A stretch of 10,569 bases of DNA, taken from positions 1-10,569 of the forward strand of contig JANTGU010000049.1 in NCBI GenBank assembly GCA_024762735.1, read 5' to 3'. Both the position numbers and the translations under genes were made by a program. The notes under the pieces were generated by a model, which was not told the DNA's origin, ran no database searches, and worked only from the letters and a program-made list of their open reading frames with translations. Below, piece by piece: positions 1 through 6,223 of the stretch. Origin of the DNA: Bacteroidales bacterium. GTDB taxonomy: Bacteria; Bacteroidota; Bacteroidia; Bacteroidales; F082. Numbering within the stretch: the stretch's first letter is position 1; each line of letters opens with the position of its first letter.

Positions 1-839
1 GTGATGGTTGAAATAAACATGCCCATCCCCAGGATAAGAATCAAATACACAAAAGTAAAAAGATAGAGTAGGCCAATGCTTCCAAGCATGGGAACTTTAA
101 ACCACCATAAGGCCACCGCGAGGCCGATGGTAAACTCGATTAGCCCGATGATTAAAAAGGGTAACAGTTTCCCGATGATAAACTGGTATTTTTTAATGGG
201 GGTAACGTTAAGCTGCTCGATGGTACCAATCTCTTTTTCACGCACAATATTCATTCCCGACAAAAACAGGGCAATCATGGTAACCAAAAGCACAAGGATA
301 CCGGGAACCATAAAAAACTTGTAGTCCAGCAAAGGGTTGTACCAATCGCGCTTGATAATTTGTATGCCGGATGGCAGCGAAATCAACCCCTTTTCCTTTG
401 CCAGCTCGCCGGTAAACCCTAAAATAATGTTTTGTAAATAGTTAATACTTACCCCAGCCTTGGTGCCGTTAATGGCGTCGGCAGCAACAAACACCGAGGT
501 AGGTTTTCCGCTGTTAAGCTGACGACTAAAATGTTCGGGAATGGAAACAATGACATCGGTGTTGTTTTTCTGAACCTGGTTAAACCCTTCATCGTAAACG
601 GGCGTAACACCTTGTAAAATAAAATAGTCGGAAGCACCGATTTTACTTATCAACCTTGCCGAAAGGGCCGAGTTATCCTGATCCTGGACGATAATTCTGA
701 TGTTCTTCACGGTAAAGTCAGCCGTGTACGACAAGATGGCTAACTGTACGATGGGCATCACAATCAATATAGGCTTCATCACCTTGTTGCGGAGTATCTG
801 CTTAAACTCCTTTTGAACGATGTATAGTATTCGTCGCAT
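1..839 (-). CDS. ABC-2 type permease 2 (YbhR-like), 3' end outside window
   Basis: Membrane subunit of the exporter, predicted to sit in the inner membrane and pair with the permease encoded just upstream. The frame starts at an ATG at 839-837 and stays open for 279 codons to the window edge, so the C-terminus is missing. The product begins MRRILYIVQKEFKQILRNK, the usual cytoplasmic entry of this family. A first membrane segment follows (about residues 20-40, PILIVMPIVQLAIL), then a large extracytoplasmic domain (about 41-180), then further hydrophobic segments. After the second segment comes the conserved cytoplasmic stretch VREKEIGTIEQLNVTPIK, a hallmark of ABC-2 permeases. The start overlaps the previous stop by one base (TAATG), which suggests translational coupling. 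The two permeases are clearly paralogous in layout but differ in sequence. By position this one corresponds to E. coli YbhR. Family assignment is firm; the substrate is unknown. Confidence 0.93.
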   Translation of the reverse strand, partial: MRRILYIVQKEFKQILRNKVMKPILIVMPIVQLAILSYTADFTVKNIRIIVQDQDNSALSARLISKIGASDYFILQGVTPVYDEGFNQVQKNNTDVIVSIPEHFSRQLNSGKPTSVFVAADAINGTKAGVSINYLQNIILGFTGELAKEKGLISLPSGIQIIKRDWYNPLLDYKFFMVPGILVLLVTMIALFLSGMNIVREKEIGTIEQLNVTPIKKYQFIIGKLLPFLIIGLIEFTIGLAVALWWFKVPMLGSIGLLYLFTFVYLILILGMGMFISTI

Positions 840-1939
840 TATTCAAGTCGTATTTTAAATTTTTTAACCGTCAGCACACCTAAAATGAACGTGATAAAAA
901 CCAGCACGCCTGTTTCAAAGGCAATGGATCCGAAACCTGTTCCTTTTAACATGATTGATTTAATAATGATGATAAACCATTTGGCCGGGATAATGTGGCT
1001 GATTATCTGTAAAATTTCGGGCATGCTTGATATGGGAAAAATAAATCCCGATAGCAGGATGGTTGGCAACATCAATCCCATCATGGAACCCAACATGGCT
1101 GTTTGTTGCGAGTCGGTAAGGGTTGAAATTAGCAGGCCAAGGGTAAGGGAACTGGTTACAAAAAGGATGACCTCGCCAAACAAGAGCAGGTAACTTCCGT
1201 TCATGGGCATCTGAAACACAAACAGCCCCAGCATCAATATGGTAATGGCGTTTACAATGGAGAGGGCAAGGTACGGGATGACTTTTCCAATGGTAATAAC
1301 AATGGGTTTCAAGGGAGATACCAACAGGATTTCCATGGTTCCCAACTCCTTTTCGCGGGCAATGGTAATGGAAGTCATCATGGCCGACACCAGCATTAAA
1401 ATAATGGTCATTACCCCGGGAACAAACATGAACACACTTTTGTTTTCGGGATTGTATAGCATACGCGATTCAATGTGGAGGTTGCCGGTTGGTGACACCC
1501 CCTCATCGTTTGAAAAGTTTTGAAAAATGGCCTGCAGGTAACCGGTTAGTATGTTGGCCGTGTTGGGATCGGACGCGTCGGTAACAACTTGCACGGTGAC
1601 ATGGCGACCATTTATCAGTTGTTTTCCAAAGTCATGACCGATAACCACCACCAGCTTAAGGTTTTCGGTGGCGAATGATTTTTCAATCTGTCCGTAAGCT
1701 GTAAGCTGATGCTTGATTTTAAAGTAGCCGGAGGAGGCTATTTTATCCTTTAGCTTTATGGAATAGCTGTCGTGAGAAAGGTCCAGCACTGCTATTTGGG
1801 CATTCTTGATTTCGGTGGAGATGGCAAAGCCAAACAGGGTTACCAAAACAATGGGCATCCCAAACAGGATAATCAGAGTCCGCCTGTCGCGAAAGATGTG
1901 CTTGAACTCTTTGTTTACAAATGCTATAAATGTTTTCAT
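839..1939 (-). CDS. ABC-2 type permease 1 (YbhS-like)
   Basis: Inner-membrane permease of the exporter, 366 residues from the chosen start. I chose the ATG at 1939-1937 (MKTFIAFVNKEFKHIFRDRR) because it matches the start of the paralogous downstream permease. The longer frame from 2011 would run into a REP-like palindrome. Layout: membrane segment 1 at about residues 21-42, a large extracytoplasmic domain at about 43-170, then a second segment (VFMFVPGVMTIILMLVSAMM) followed by the family motif AREKELGTMEILLVSPLK, then four more hydrophobic segments up to the basic tail KKFKIRLE. The leader is AT-rich with no Shine-Dalgarno sequence. An 8-codon reading frame (MKYKIINK, 1962-1936) ends in a TGA that overlaps this ATG. 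The gene is separated from ATPase B by 358 bp of palindromic DNA, and it overlaps the next permease by one base. By position it matches E. coli YbhS. Confidence 0.95.
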   Translation of the reverse strand: MKTFIAFVNKEFKHIFRDRRTLIILFGMPIVLVTLFGFAISTEIKNAQIAVLDLSHDSYSIKLKDKIASSGYFKIKHQLTAYGQIEKSFATENLKLVVVIGHDFGKQLINGRHVTVQVVTDASDPNTANILTGYLQAIFQNFSNDEGVSPTGNLHIESRMLYNPENKSVFMFVPGVMTIILMLVSAMMTSITIAREKELGTMEILLVSPLKPIVITIGKVIPYLALSIVNAITILMLGLFVFQMPMNGSYLLLFGEVILFVTSSLTLGLLISTLTDSQQTAMLGSMMGLMLPTILLSGFIFPISSMPEILQIISHIIPAKWFIIIIKSIMLKGTGFGSIAFETGVLVFITFILGVLTVKKFKIRLE

Positions 1940-1995
1940 TTGTTTATAATTTTGTACTTCATTGTACTTTATTCTTTTATGTTTTGTCACCTGCC

Positions 1996-2074
1996 CCCGC
2001 CCGAACGACATTCAGTCGGGCGGGCGTACCATACGGTACCTGCCCGAATGTGGTCAGGCGGGCGTTCGGGCGGG
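1996..2074. repeat. GC-rich nested dyad, two inverted REP-like units
   Basis: A 79-bp imperfect inverted repeat centred on ATAC at 2031-2034. The outer arms CCCGCCCGAACG (1996-2007) and CGTTCGGGCGGG (2063-2074) pair perfectly over 12 bp. Further in, ACATT (2008-2012) pairs with AATGT (2047-2051), CGGGC (2021-2025) with GCCCG (2042-2046), and GTACC (2026-2030) with GGTAC (2035-2039). The left unit can also fold alone: CCCGCCCGA (1996-2004) with TCGGGCGGG (2016-2024). The structure is that of two head-to-head REP units, like the paired REPs (BIMEs) of enterobacteria. It lies in transcribed operon DNA, so the RNA could fold into the same structure. It is not followed by a T-tract on the minus strand, so it is not a standard terminator for the operon. 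Confidence 0.8.
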
Positions 2075-2103
2075 CAATTTTCGGCTGCGCCATCGAAAAT
2101 TGC
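2074..2103. repeat. Perfect 10-bp stem hairpin
   Basis: GCAATTTTCG (2074-2083) and CGAAAATTGC (2094-2103) are exact reverse complements separated by a 10-nt loop. It abuts the GC-rich dyad directly, sharing base 2074. I read it as a third part of the same intergenic palindrome cluster. Confidence 0.75.
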
Positions 2104-2130
2104 GTCCAAACAGATTTGATTTTTCTTTAT

Positions 2131-2177
2131 ACCCGGGGTTGCACCCCGGGCTATTAATATTTGACCCCTACGGGGTC
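2131..2177. repeat. REP-like element, copy A
   Basis: Two adjacent hairpins. CCCGGGGT (2132-2139) pairs with ACCCCGGG (2143-2150) over a 3-nt loop, and GACCCC (2163-2168) pairs with GGGGTC (2172-2177) over a 3-nt loop. The segment 2148-2177 matches 4920-4949 (copy B) at 28 of 30 positions in the same orientation, so this is a dispersed repeat and not a chance hairpin. On the plus strand the second hairpin is followed by CTTTTAAT, loosely terminator-like, but no plus-strand gene is present to use it. Confidence 0.85.
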
Positions 2178-2253
2178 TTTTAATCATTCTCAGATGTGTT
2201 TTAAATTACCTATGGTTGTTTCATCTGTTTGTTATTTGGTTGCTTCGCTGTTT

Positions 2254-2299
2254 AAACCTGACAGGTTTGTCTGTCACGATTAATAAACCTGTCAGGTTT
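2254..2299. repeat. Inverted pair of 15-bp palindromes at the end of ATPase B
   Basis: AAACCTGACAGGTTT (2254-2268) and AAACCTGTCAGGTTT (2285-2299) are exact reverse complements of each other, 16 bp apart. Each is also a palindrome by itself (7-bp arms round one central base), so the DNA or RNA can form one 15-bp hairpin or two 7-bp ones. The second copy overlaps the TAA stop of ATPase B (2300-2298) by two bases. No T-run follows on the minus strand, so a role in stabilising the upstream mRNA end or attenuating downstream expression is more likely than termination. This is inference. Confidence 0.75.
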
Positions 2300-3050
2300 A
2301 GTCAGCTGGTGGCTGTTGGTTTGGCTCCCTTGCCAGTTTAATAAACACTTCATCCATATTTTTTGAATCATATTTTGTTAGCAACTCATGCAGGCTGCCA
2401 ATGGCCGCAATTTTTCCTTCCACCATCATCGAAATACGATCGCAATACTCGGCTTCGTCCATGTAATGGGTGGTCACAAAAACGGTGATGCCATCGGCAG
2501 CAGCTTCGTAAATCAAATTCCAAAACTGGCGACGCGTAATGGGATCAACCCCGCTGGTAGGCTCATCTAAAAAAACAATTTTAGGATGGTGCAAAATGGC
2601 TACCGAAAAAGCTATTTTCTGTTTCCACCCCAGGGGGATTTCGGCAATCAGCGTGTTTTTAATCTCCTTTAAATCCAAGCGTTCCAGCATTTCATCGGTT
2701 TTGCGCGAAATCTCATCTTTGCTTAAACCGTAAATACCCCCATAAAACCGAATGTTTTCGTACAGGGTTAAATCTTCGTACAACGAAAACTTCTGGCTCA
2801 TGTAGCCAATATTTTCCTTGAGCTTGTCGCGCTGCTTTTTAATATCAAAACCGGCTACCATGGCTTTACCTCCGCTGGACGAAAGAATGCCGGTCAGCAT
2901 TTTAATGGCTGTGGTTTTTCCCGCGCCATTGGCACCCAGAAACCCAAATATTTCGCCTTTGTTTACCTCGAAGCTGATGTGGTCGACAGCGGTAAATTTA
3001 CCGAAGGTTCGGGTCAGATTATTGGCAACGATAACTTTTTCTTCTGTCAT
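2298..3050 (-). CDS. ABC exporter ATPase B (second NBD, degenerate signature)
   Basis: Cytoplasmic ATP-binding subunit of 250 residues, predicted to heterodimerise with ATPase A. Motifs: aromatic A-loop near Phe16, Walker A GANGAGKT (39-46), Q-loop Gln86 (YMSQKFSLYEDL), Walker B IVFLDE with Asp162 and the catalytic Glu163, D-loop GVD (167-169), and H-loop His195 (TTHYMDEAEYCD). The ABC signature is not LSGGQ: at 138-144 it reads IPLGWKQ. From memory, the C-terminal ATPase half of E. coli YbhF carries a similar LPLGW form. Its own Walker A/B, Q and H motifs are canonical, so it should form the active site together with the intact signature of ATPase A. The tail after the ATPase core is short and ends QQPPAD. 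The ATG overlaps the stop of ATPase A by four bases (ATGA), which implies translational coupling. The stop runs into an inverted repeat. Confidence 0.96.
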   Translation of the reverse strand: MTEEKVIVANNLTRTFGKFTAVDHISFEVNKGEIFGFLGANGAGKTTAIKMLTGILSSSGGKAMVAGFDIKKQRDKLKENIGYMSQKFSLYEDLTLYENIRFYGGIYGLSKDEISRKTDEMLERLDLKEIKNTLIAEIPLGWKQKIAFSVAILHHPKIVFLDEPTSGVDPITRRQFWNLIYEAAADGITVFVTTHYMDEAEYCDRISMMVEGKIAAIGSLHELLTKYDSKNMDEVFIKLAREPNQQPPAD

Positions 3051-3961
3051 GATACTATCTCCTCGGTTGACATAAGTTCCATAAACACATCTTCAATGTG
3101 GGCGCGGATGATTTCGATGCTGATGATTTTTACCCCATTCTGATTCAGGTGAGCTTCTATCATGCTCCTGTTTACCTGTTCGCCGGTGGCCAGGTGTATT
3201 GAGTTTCCAAACGAAAAAGCTGAAATCCGGTGACTAAACGTATCGAGCACCTTGAGCGTCCGGTAATTGTTTTCCGAAACCACTTTCCATAGGCGATGCG
3301 GGTATTCGTGGGCAATTTTTTCAGGAGTATCAATCTTTAATATTTTTCCTTTTTGAACCAGCGCCACCTCGTCGCACAGTTCGGCATCCCCCATAAAAGG
3401 AGTGGAGACCAGTGTGGTAAGCCCTGTTTTTTGCAAGTTTTTAAGGATACTCCAAAAATCGCGTCGCGAAACAGGATCGACACCGGTAGTGGGTTCGTCC
3501 AACAGCAGTATTTCGGGTTTGTGAATCAGGGCGCACGAGAGCGCCAGCTTTTGTTTCATGCCTCCTGACAAATCGCCGGCACGCCGGTGTTTAAAAGGTT
3601 CAAGCATGGTGTAGATATCCTTGATAAGATGATAGTTTTCTTCCACGGTGGTGTTAAAAACCGTGGCAAAAAATTTCAGATTTTCTTCCACACTTAAATC
3701 CATGTAAAGCGAAAACCGTTCCGGCATATAGCCTACCCTTTTTCGAATCTCTTTGTAATCAACCACCGAATCGAAACCGGCCACGGTAGCTTTTCCACCG
3801 GTGGGCTTGAGCAACGAGGTAAGGATTCTGAAAAGCGAGGTTTTGCCTGACCCGTCAGGACCAATCAATCCGTAAAGCTGACCCTTGTCAACCGAAAAAC
3901 TGATGCCGTCAAGGGCACGGACATTACCATAACTTTTGCTGATTTTTTCGATGTTTATCAT
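3047..3961 (-). CDS. ABC exporter ATPase A (first NBD, degenerate Q- and H-loops)
   Basis: Cytoplasmic ATP-binding subunit, 304 residues. I chose the ATG at 3961-3959 (MINIEKISKSYG); the longer reading uses a TTG one codon upstream that sits between the AAGGA ribosome-binding site and the ATG. Motifs: A-loop Tyr11, Walker A GPDGSGKT (34-41), signature LSGGM (131-135), Walker B ILLLDE with Asp155 and Glu156, and D-loop GVD (160-162). Two catalytic positions are altered: the Q-loop reads YMPERF with Glu81 in place of Gln, and the H-loop reads VSTPFMGDAE with Pro188 in place of His. The region after about residue 205 is longer than in ATPase B and probably forms a C-terminal accessory domain. 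The start is 6 nt after the adaptor stop, and the AAGGA overlaps that stop. It corresponds to the N-terminal half of YbhF. ATP binding is likely; hydrolysis at its own Walker site is doubtful. Confidence 0.96.
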   Translation of the reverse strand: MINIEKISKSYGNVRALDGISFSVDKGQLYGLIGPDGSGKTSLFRILTSLLKPTGGKATVAGFDSVVDYKEIRKRVGYMPERFSLYMDLSVEENLKFFATVFNTTVEENYHLIKDIYTMLEPFKHRRAGDLSGGMKQKLALSCALIHKPEILLLDEPTTGVDPVSRRDFWSILKNLQKTGLTTLVSTPFMGDAELCDEVALVQKGKILKIDTPEKIAHEYPHRLWKVVSENNYRTLKVLDTFSHRISAFSFGNSIHLATGEQVNRSMIEAHLNQNGVKIISIEIIRAHIEDVFMELMSTEEIVS

Positions 3962-3967
3962 CAATCC

Positions 3968-4855
3968 TTAGTTCAAATTCAAATTGGCAGGCATTCCTAT
4001 TTTCAGGATTCCGTCTTTGTTAGCCACTTTTACTTTGATAGCATAAACCAGGTTGCGCCGCTCCTCTTTGGTTTGAATTTGCTTGGGGGTAAACTCTGCC
4101 TGACTGCTTATCCACGTGATGGTTCCGGTTAAGGATTGGGTTCCCTTCAGGGCATCAACCTCAATGCTTACCTTTTGATTGAGCTTTATTTGTGAGAGCT
4201 GGGTTTCCGACACGTAAGCTTTCAGGGTGAGTTCGTTTACGTCCTGAATGGTGTAAAGTGGTTTTCCGGGGGCAACAAACTCGCCGGCTTTGACAAAATT
4301 AACCAACACGGTACCTTTGACGGGGTTTCGTACCAAACATTTTGAGATCATGTCGTTGGTTTGACTGATTTGTGCTACCAGACTTTGCTTTTCGGCCAGC
4401 ACAGCGTTTCGCTGCACGCTGATGTTGTCGATTTTTTGTTTGGTAATAGACACTTGCGCGTTGATGTCGTCGAGTTGTTTTTTGGTGGCAGCACCATCTT
4501 TGTACATTTTACGGATGCGCTTTTGGTTAATCTTTAACAAATCGAGTTGCTCTTCCAATACCGAGCGTTGGGCTTCCACGTTTTCAGCTTTGCTGTCGAT
4601 GGTTTGTATGCCGGCCAACAACACCTGTTTTTTTAAATGGAACTGTGTGGTATCGATAATGGCTACCAGAGCACCTTTGTTAAGTTGTTTGCCTTCTTCA
4701 ACCTGGTAGCTGACTAGTTTGCCGGCATTTTCGGCAGAAACAACCACGGCATCATCTTCAAAATTTCCGTAGGCATCAGGGGTTTCTTCCGGGGTGCACG
4801 CGTTTAGCAAAGCGATGCCAAGGAGCAAGATCAGGGGTTTTAAAATGGTTTTCAT
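3968..4855 (-). CDS. HlyD-family periplasmic adaptor lipoprotein (YbhG-like)
   Basis: Periplasmic adaptor of 295 residues joining the inner-membrane ABC complex to the outer-membrane channel. The N-terminus MKTILKPLILLLGIALLNAC is a lipoprotein signal with Cys20 as the probable lipidated residue; Asn at -2 is unusual but tolerated. Next come a half lipoyl domain (about 36-70, ENAGKLVSYQVEEGKQLNKG), a long charged coiled-coil hairpin (about 72-165), the second lipoyl half (RNPVKGTVLVNFVKAGEFVAPG), and a beta-barrel region to the end (GMPANLNLN). At the hairpin turn, Arg113-x3-Met117-x6-Thr124 is a conservative version of the R-x3-L-x6-S tip motif by which AcrA/MacA adaptors contact TolC, which fits the OMF encoded just upstream. 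The 110-bp gap before this gene carries a REP-like element. The leader is AT-rich with no Shine-Dalgarno sequence. ATPase A follows after only 6 nt. Confidence 0.95.
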   Translation of the reverse strand: MKTILKPLILLLGIALLNACTPEETPDAYGNFEDDAVVVSAENAGKLVSYQVEEGKQLNKGALVAIIDTTQFHLKKQVLLAGIQTIDSKAENVEAQRSVLEEQLDLLKINQKRIRKMYKDGAATKKQLDDINAQVSITKQKIDNISVQRNAVLAEKQSLVAQISQTNDMISKCLVRNPVKGTVLVNFVKAGEFVAPGKPLYTIQDVNELTLKAYVSETQLSQIKLNQKVSIEVDALKGTQSLTGTITWISSQAEFTPKQIQTKEERRNLVYAIKVKVANKDGILKIGMPANLNLN

Positions 4856-4887
4856 ACTATTAATTTATTATGTGTTCTGTTTTTGTT

Positions 4888-4949
4888 ACCCCGGGTTAAT
4901 CCCGATAGCTATCGGGACGGGGCTATTGATATTTGACCCCTTCGGGGTC
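4888..4949. repeat. REP-like element, copy B, with a nested palindrome
   Basis: The element fills most of the 110-bp gap between the OMF and adaptor genes. Its right part (4920-4949) matches copy A (2148-2177) at 28 of 30 positions, including the GACCCC/GGGGTC hairpin (4935-4940 and 4944-4949). The left part differs: the simple CCCGGGGT/ACCCCGGG stem of copy A is replaced by an outer CCCCG/CGGGG stem (4889-4893 and 4918-4922) enclosing the perfect 16-bp palindrome CCCGATAGCTATCGGG at 4901-4916. I recall that palindrome as a frequent intergenic repeat in Bacteroidota genomes, so copy B looks like a composite of two repeat families. It lies inside the operon transcript. Confidence 0.85.
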
Positions 4950-4965
4950 ATGCCAAAACTGACAT

Positions 4966-6219
4966 TTATTGCTTCATCCCTTTGGCGTATTGATAATTGA
5001 GTTGAGCGGTAACCAGCATCAGTTTATCTATTTCGGCGGTGAGGCTGGCACGCTTCCACTCGTTAAAAAGCTTCAGAAATTCCACGGAGGTGATGGTTCC
5101 ATTTTTCATCTGGCTTTCAGAAGCTTTGTAAACATCTTGTTTAAGTTTTACAATCTCGTGGTCAAGTTCGATTTGCTTTTTATATCGGTTTATTTCAGAA
5201 AGGTGTTGCTGCTCCTCCAACGACTGCTGTCTTTCAAATGTAGCACGGTTCTCCTGAATCAACTGTTGCTGCAAGGTAACCTGTTGTTTTTGTTTTTTGA
5301 ACAGGTTCCAATCGAAAACCTCCCAGGTAAACTTGGCACCAATCATGTAGTAGCCATGTAAATCAGTGTTCATGAAGTCGTAACCGGGACGGCCATATCC
5401 TGCTTTGCCAAACGCCATAAACTTGGGCATGCGGTTGGTTTTTAAGGTTGACAAGGTTGAACCCGCGTAGGTAAGTTGGGCATCCAGCAACGCTAACTCG
5501 GGACGGGTTGTGTTATTTATTTGGGTAACGGCAGGCTCGGTAAAGCGATAACTTGTGTCCAATGATAAACCGGTAATAAGGTTTAACGATTGGACAACGT
5601 TTATTCGTGACGAATTTACTTTTATCAACTCTTTTTTCAGTTTGAGCTTTTCAGCCATCACATTATCCAGTTCACTTTTTAAAAGGGTACCGTTTTCGTA
5701 TGCCGAGCGTAATATTTTGATGTTTTTCTCCAACTCTTTAATAGAAAGTTGTAAAATAGCATCACTCTTGTTCAGATAAAGATAGTTGGTGTAGAGTTGA
5801 TTGATTTTACCGATAAGTCCGTACGTTTCAACATTGAGCTTCTGAATTTCAACATCATTAGCGGCATATCGCGATGCTTTGTTTGATTTGATGGCACCAC
5901 CATCCCAAATGATTTGGTTTACTCCCAGTTCAACATTGTAATTGTCGTTGGGAAAAACGGGAAAAAACCCGGGCATGGTAGGAACATCAGGAAATGTAAC
6001 CACCTCCGACTGATAGATTGCCTGTCCGGAAAGGTTAAGTTTTGGAAGCCAGTTTTTATTCAGCGTTTCATCAATAAGCTGCCGTTGCTGGGTGATGGTA
6101 AGTTGCTTTTTAAAAGCCGGCCAGTTTTGCCTGGCAGCACTCACACACGAGTCGAGGGTGATTTGCTGCCCCAAAACCATAAAGGGGGCTAGTACTATTA
6201 ATAGAAGGAGTTTCTTCAT
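4966..6219 (-). CDS. TolC-family outer-membrane efflux protein
   Basis: Outer-membrane factor of 417 residues, forming the trimeric exit duct of the exporter. A signal peptide is plain (MKKLLLLIVLAPFMVLG, cleavage probably before QQ). The mature part begins ITLDSCVSAARQNWPAFKK, the standard entry of the outer-membrane efflux family, and has the expected duplicated layout of beta-strands and long amphipathic helices. First repeat: about residues 20-205, with YNVELGVNQIIWDGGAIKSNK as a strand pair. Second repeat: about 230-417, with YYMIGAKFTWEVFDWNLFKK. The Gln/Lys-rich helices around 310-370 are coiled-coil-like. Length is normal for the family. The ATG lies 4 nt after the repressor stop (TAA-ACAC-ATG) with no Shine-Dalgarno sequence, so repressor and channel are co-transcribed. 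Having its own OMF differs from E. coli ybhGFSR, which relies on a TolC encoded elsewhere. Confidence 0.95.
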   Translation of the reverse strand: MKKLLLLIVLAPFMVLGQQITLDSCVSAARQNWPAFKKQLTITQQRQLIDETLNKNWLPKLNLSGQAIYQSEVVTFPDVPTMPGFFPVFPNDNYNVELGVNQIIWDGGAIKSNKASRYAANDVEIQKLNVETYGLIGKINQLYTNYLYLNKSDAILQLSIKELEKNIKILRSAYENGTLLKSELDNVMAEKLKLKKELIKVNSSRINVVQSLNLITGLSLDTSYRFTEPAVTQINNTTRPELALLDAQLTYAGSTLSTLKTNRMPKFMAFGKAGYGRPGYDFMNTDLHGYYMIGAKFTWEVFDWNLFKKQKQQVTLQQQLIQENRATFERQQSLEEQQHLSEINRYKKQIELDHEIVKLKQDVYKASESQMKNGTITSVEFLKLFNEWKRASLTAEIDKLMLVTAQLNYQYAKGMKQ

Positions 6220-6223
6220 GTGT

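Larger units (their letters stand above)
1940..2297. other. Long intergenic gap inside the operon, filled with palindromes
   Basis: This 358-bp stretch between ATPase B and permease 1 holds no credible gene. From the permease side it contains a roughly 50-bp AT-rich leader, a GC-rich nested dyad (1996-2074), a separate 10-bp-stem hairpin (2074-2103), the REP-like element A (2131-2177), about 75 bp with no visible structure (2178-2253), and an inverted pair of 15-bp palindromes (2254-2299). The short open frames crossing it follow the palindromes in several frames and have no homology that I recognise. No promoter for the permeases is convincing, so the permeases are probably reached by readthrough from upstream, but an internal promoter cannot be excluded. 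Confidence 0.7.

Noticed and set aside
2131..2180. Intrinsic terminator on the plus strand (GACCCC/GGGGTC followed by CTTTT)
   Set aside because: There is no plus-strand gene upstream to terminate, and the same hairpin recurs in copy B without a T-tract, so it is part of the repeat.
1962..2187. Several open frames of 66-115 codons on both strands across the palindromic gap
   Set aside because: They follow the repeats, overlap each other in different frames, are rich in Arg/Pro/Gly from GC-rich palindromes, and one is only an upstream extension of permease 1. None resembles a protein family.
1990..2300. CRISPR array or tandem-repeat array
   Set aside because: The palindromes differ from one another and have no regular repeat-spacer period.
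3047..3961. ATPase A as a decaying pseudogene because of its lost Q- and H-loop residues
   Set aside because: The frame is intact, Walker A, Walker B, the signature and the D-loop are conserved, and the losses are matched by the degenerate signature of ATPase B, which points to selection rather than decay.
4780..4800. Surface lipoprotein export signal after Cys20 of the adaptor (C-T-P-E-E-T)
   Set aside because: Two acidic residues at +4/+5 recall the Bacteroidota export signal, but the preceding Lys/Gln is missing, and a HlyD-type adaptor must work in the periplasm.
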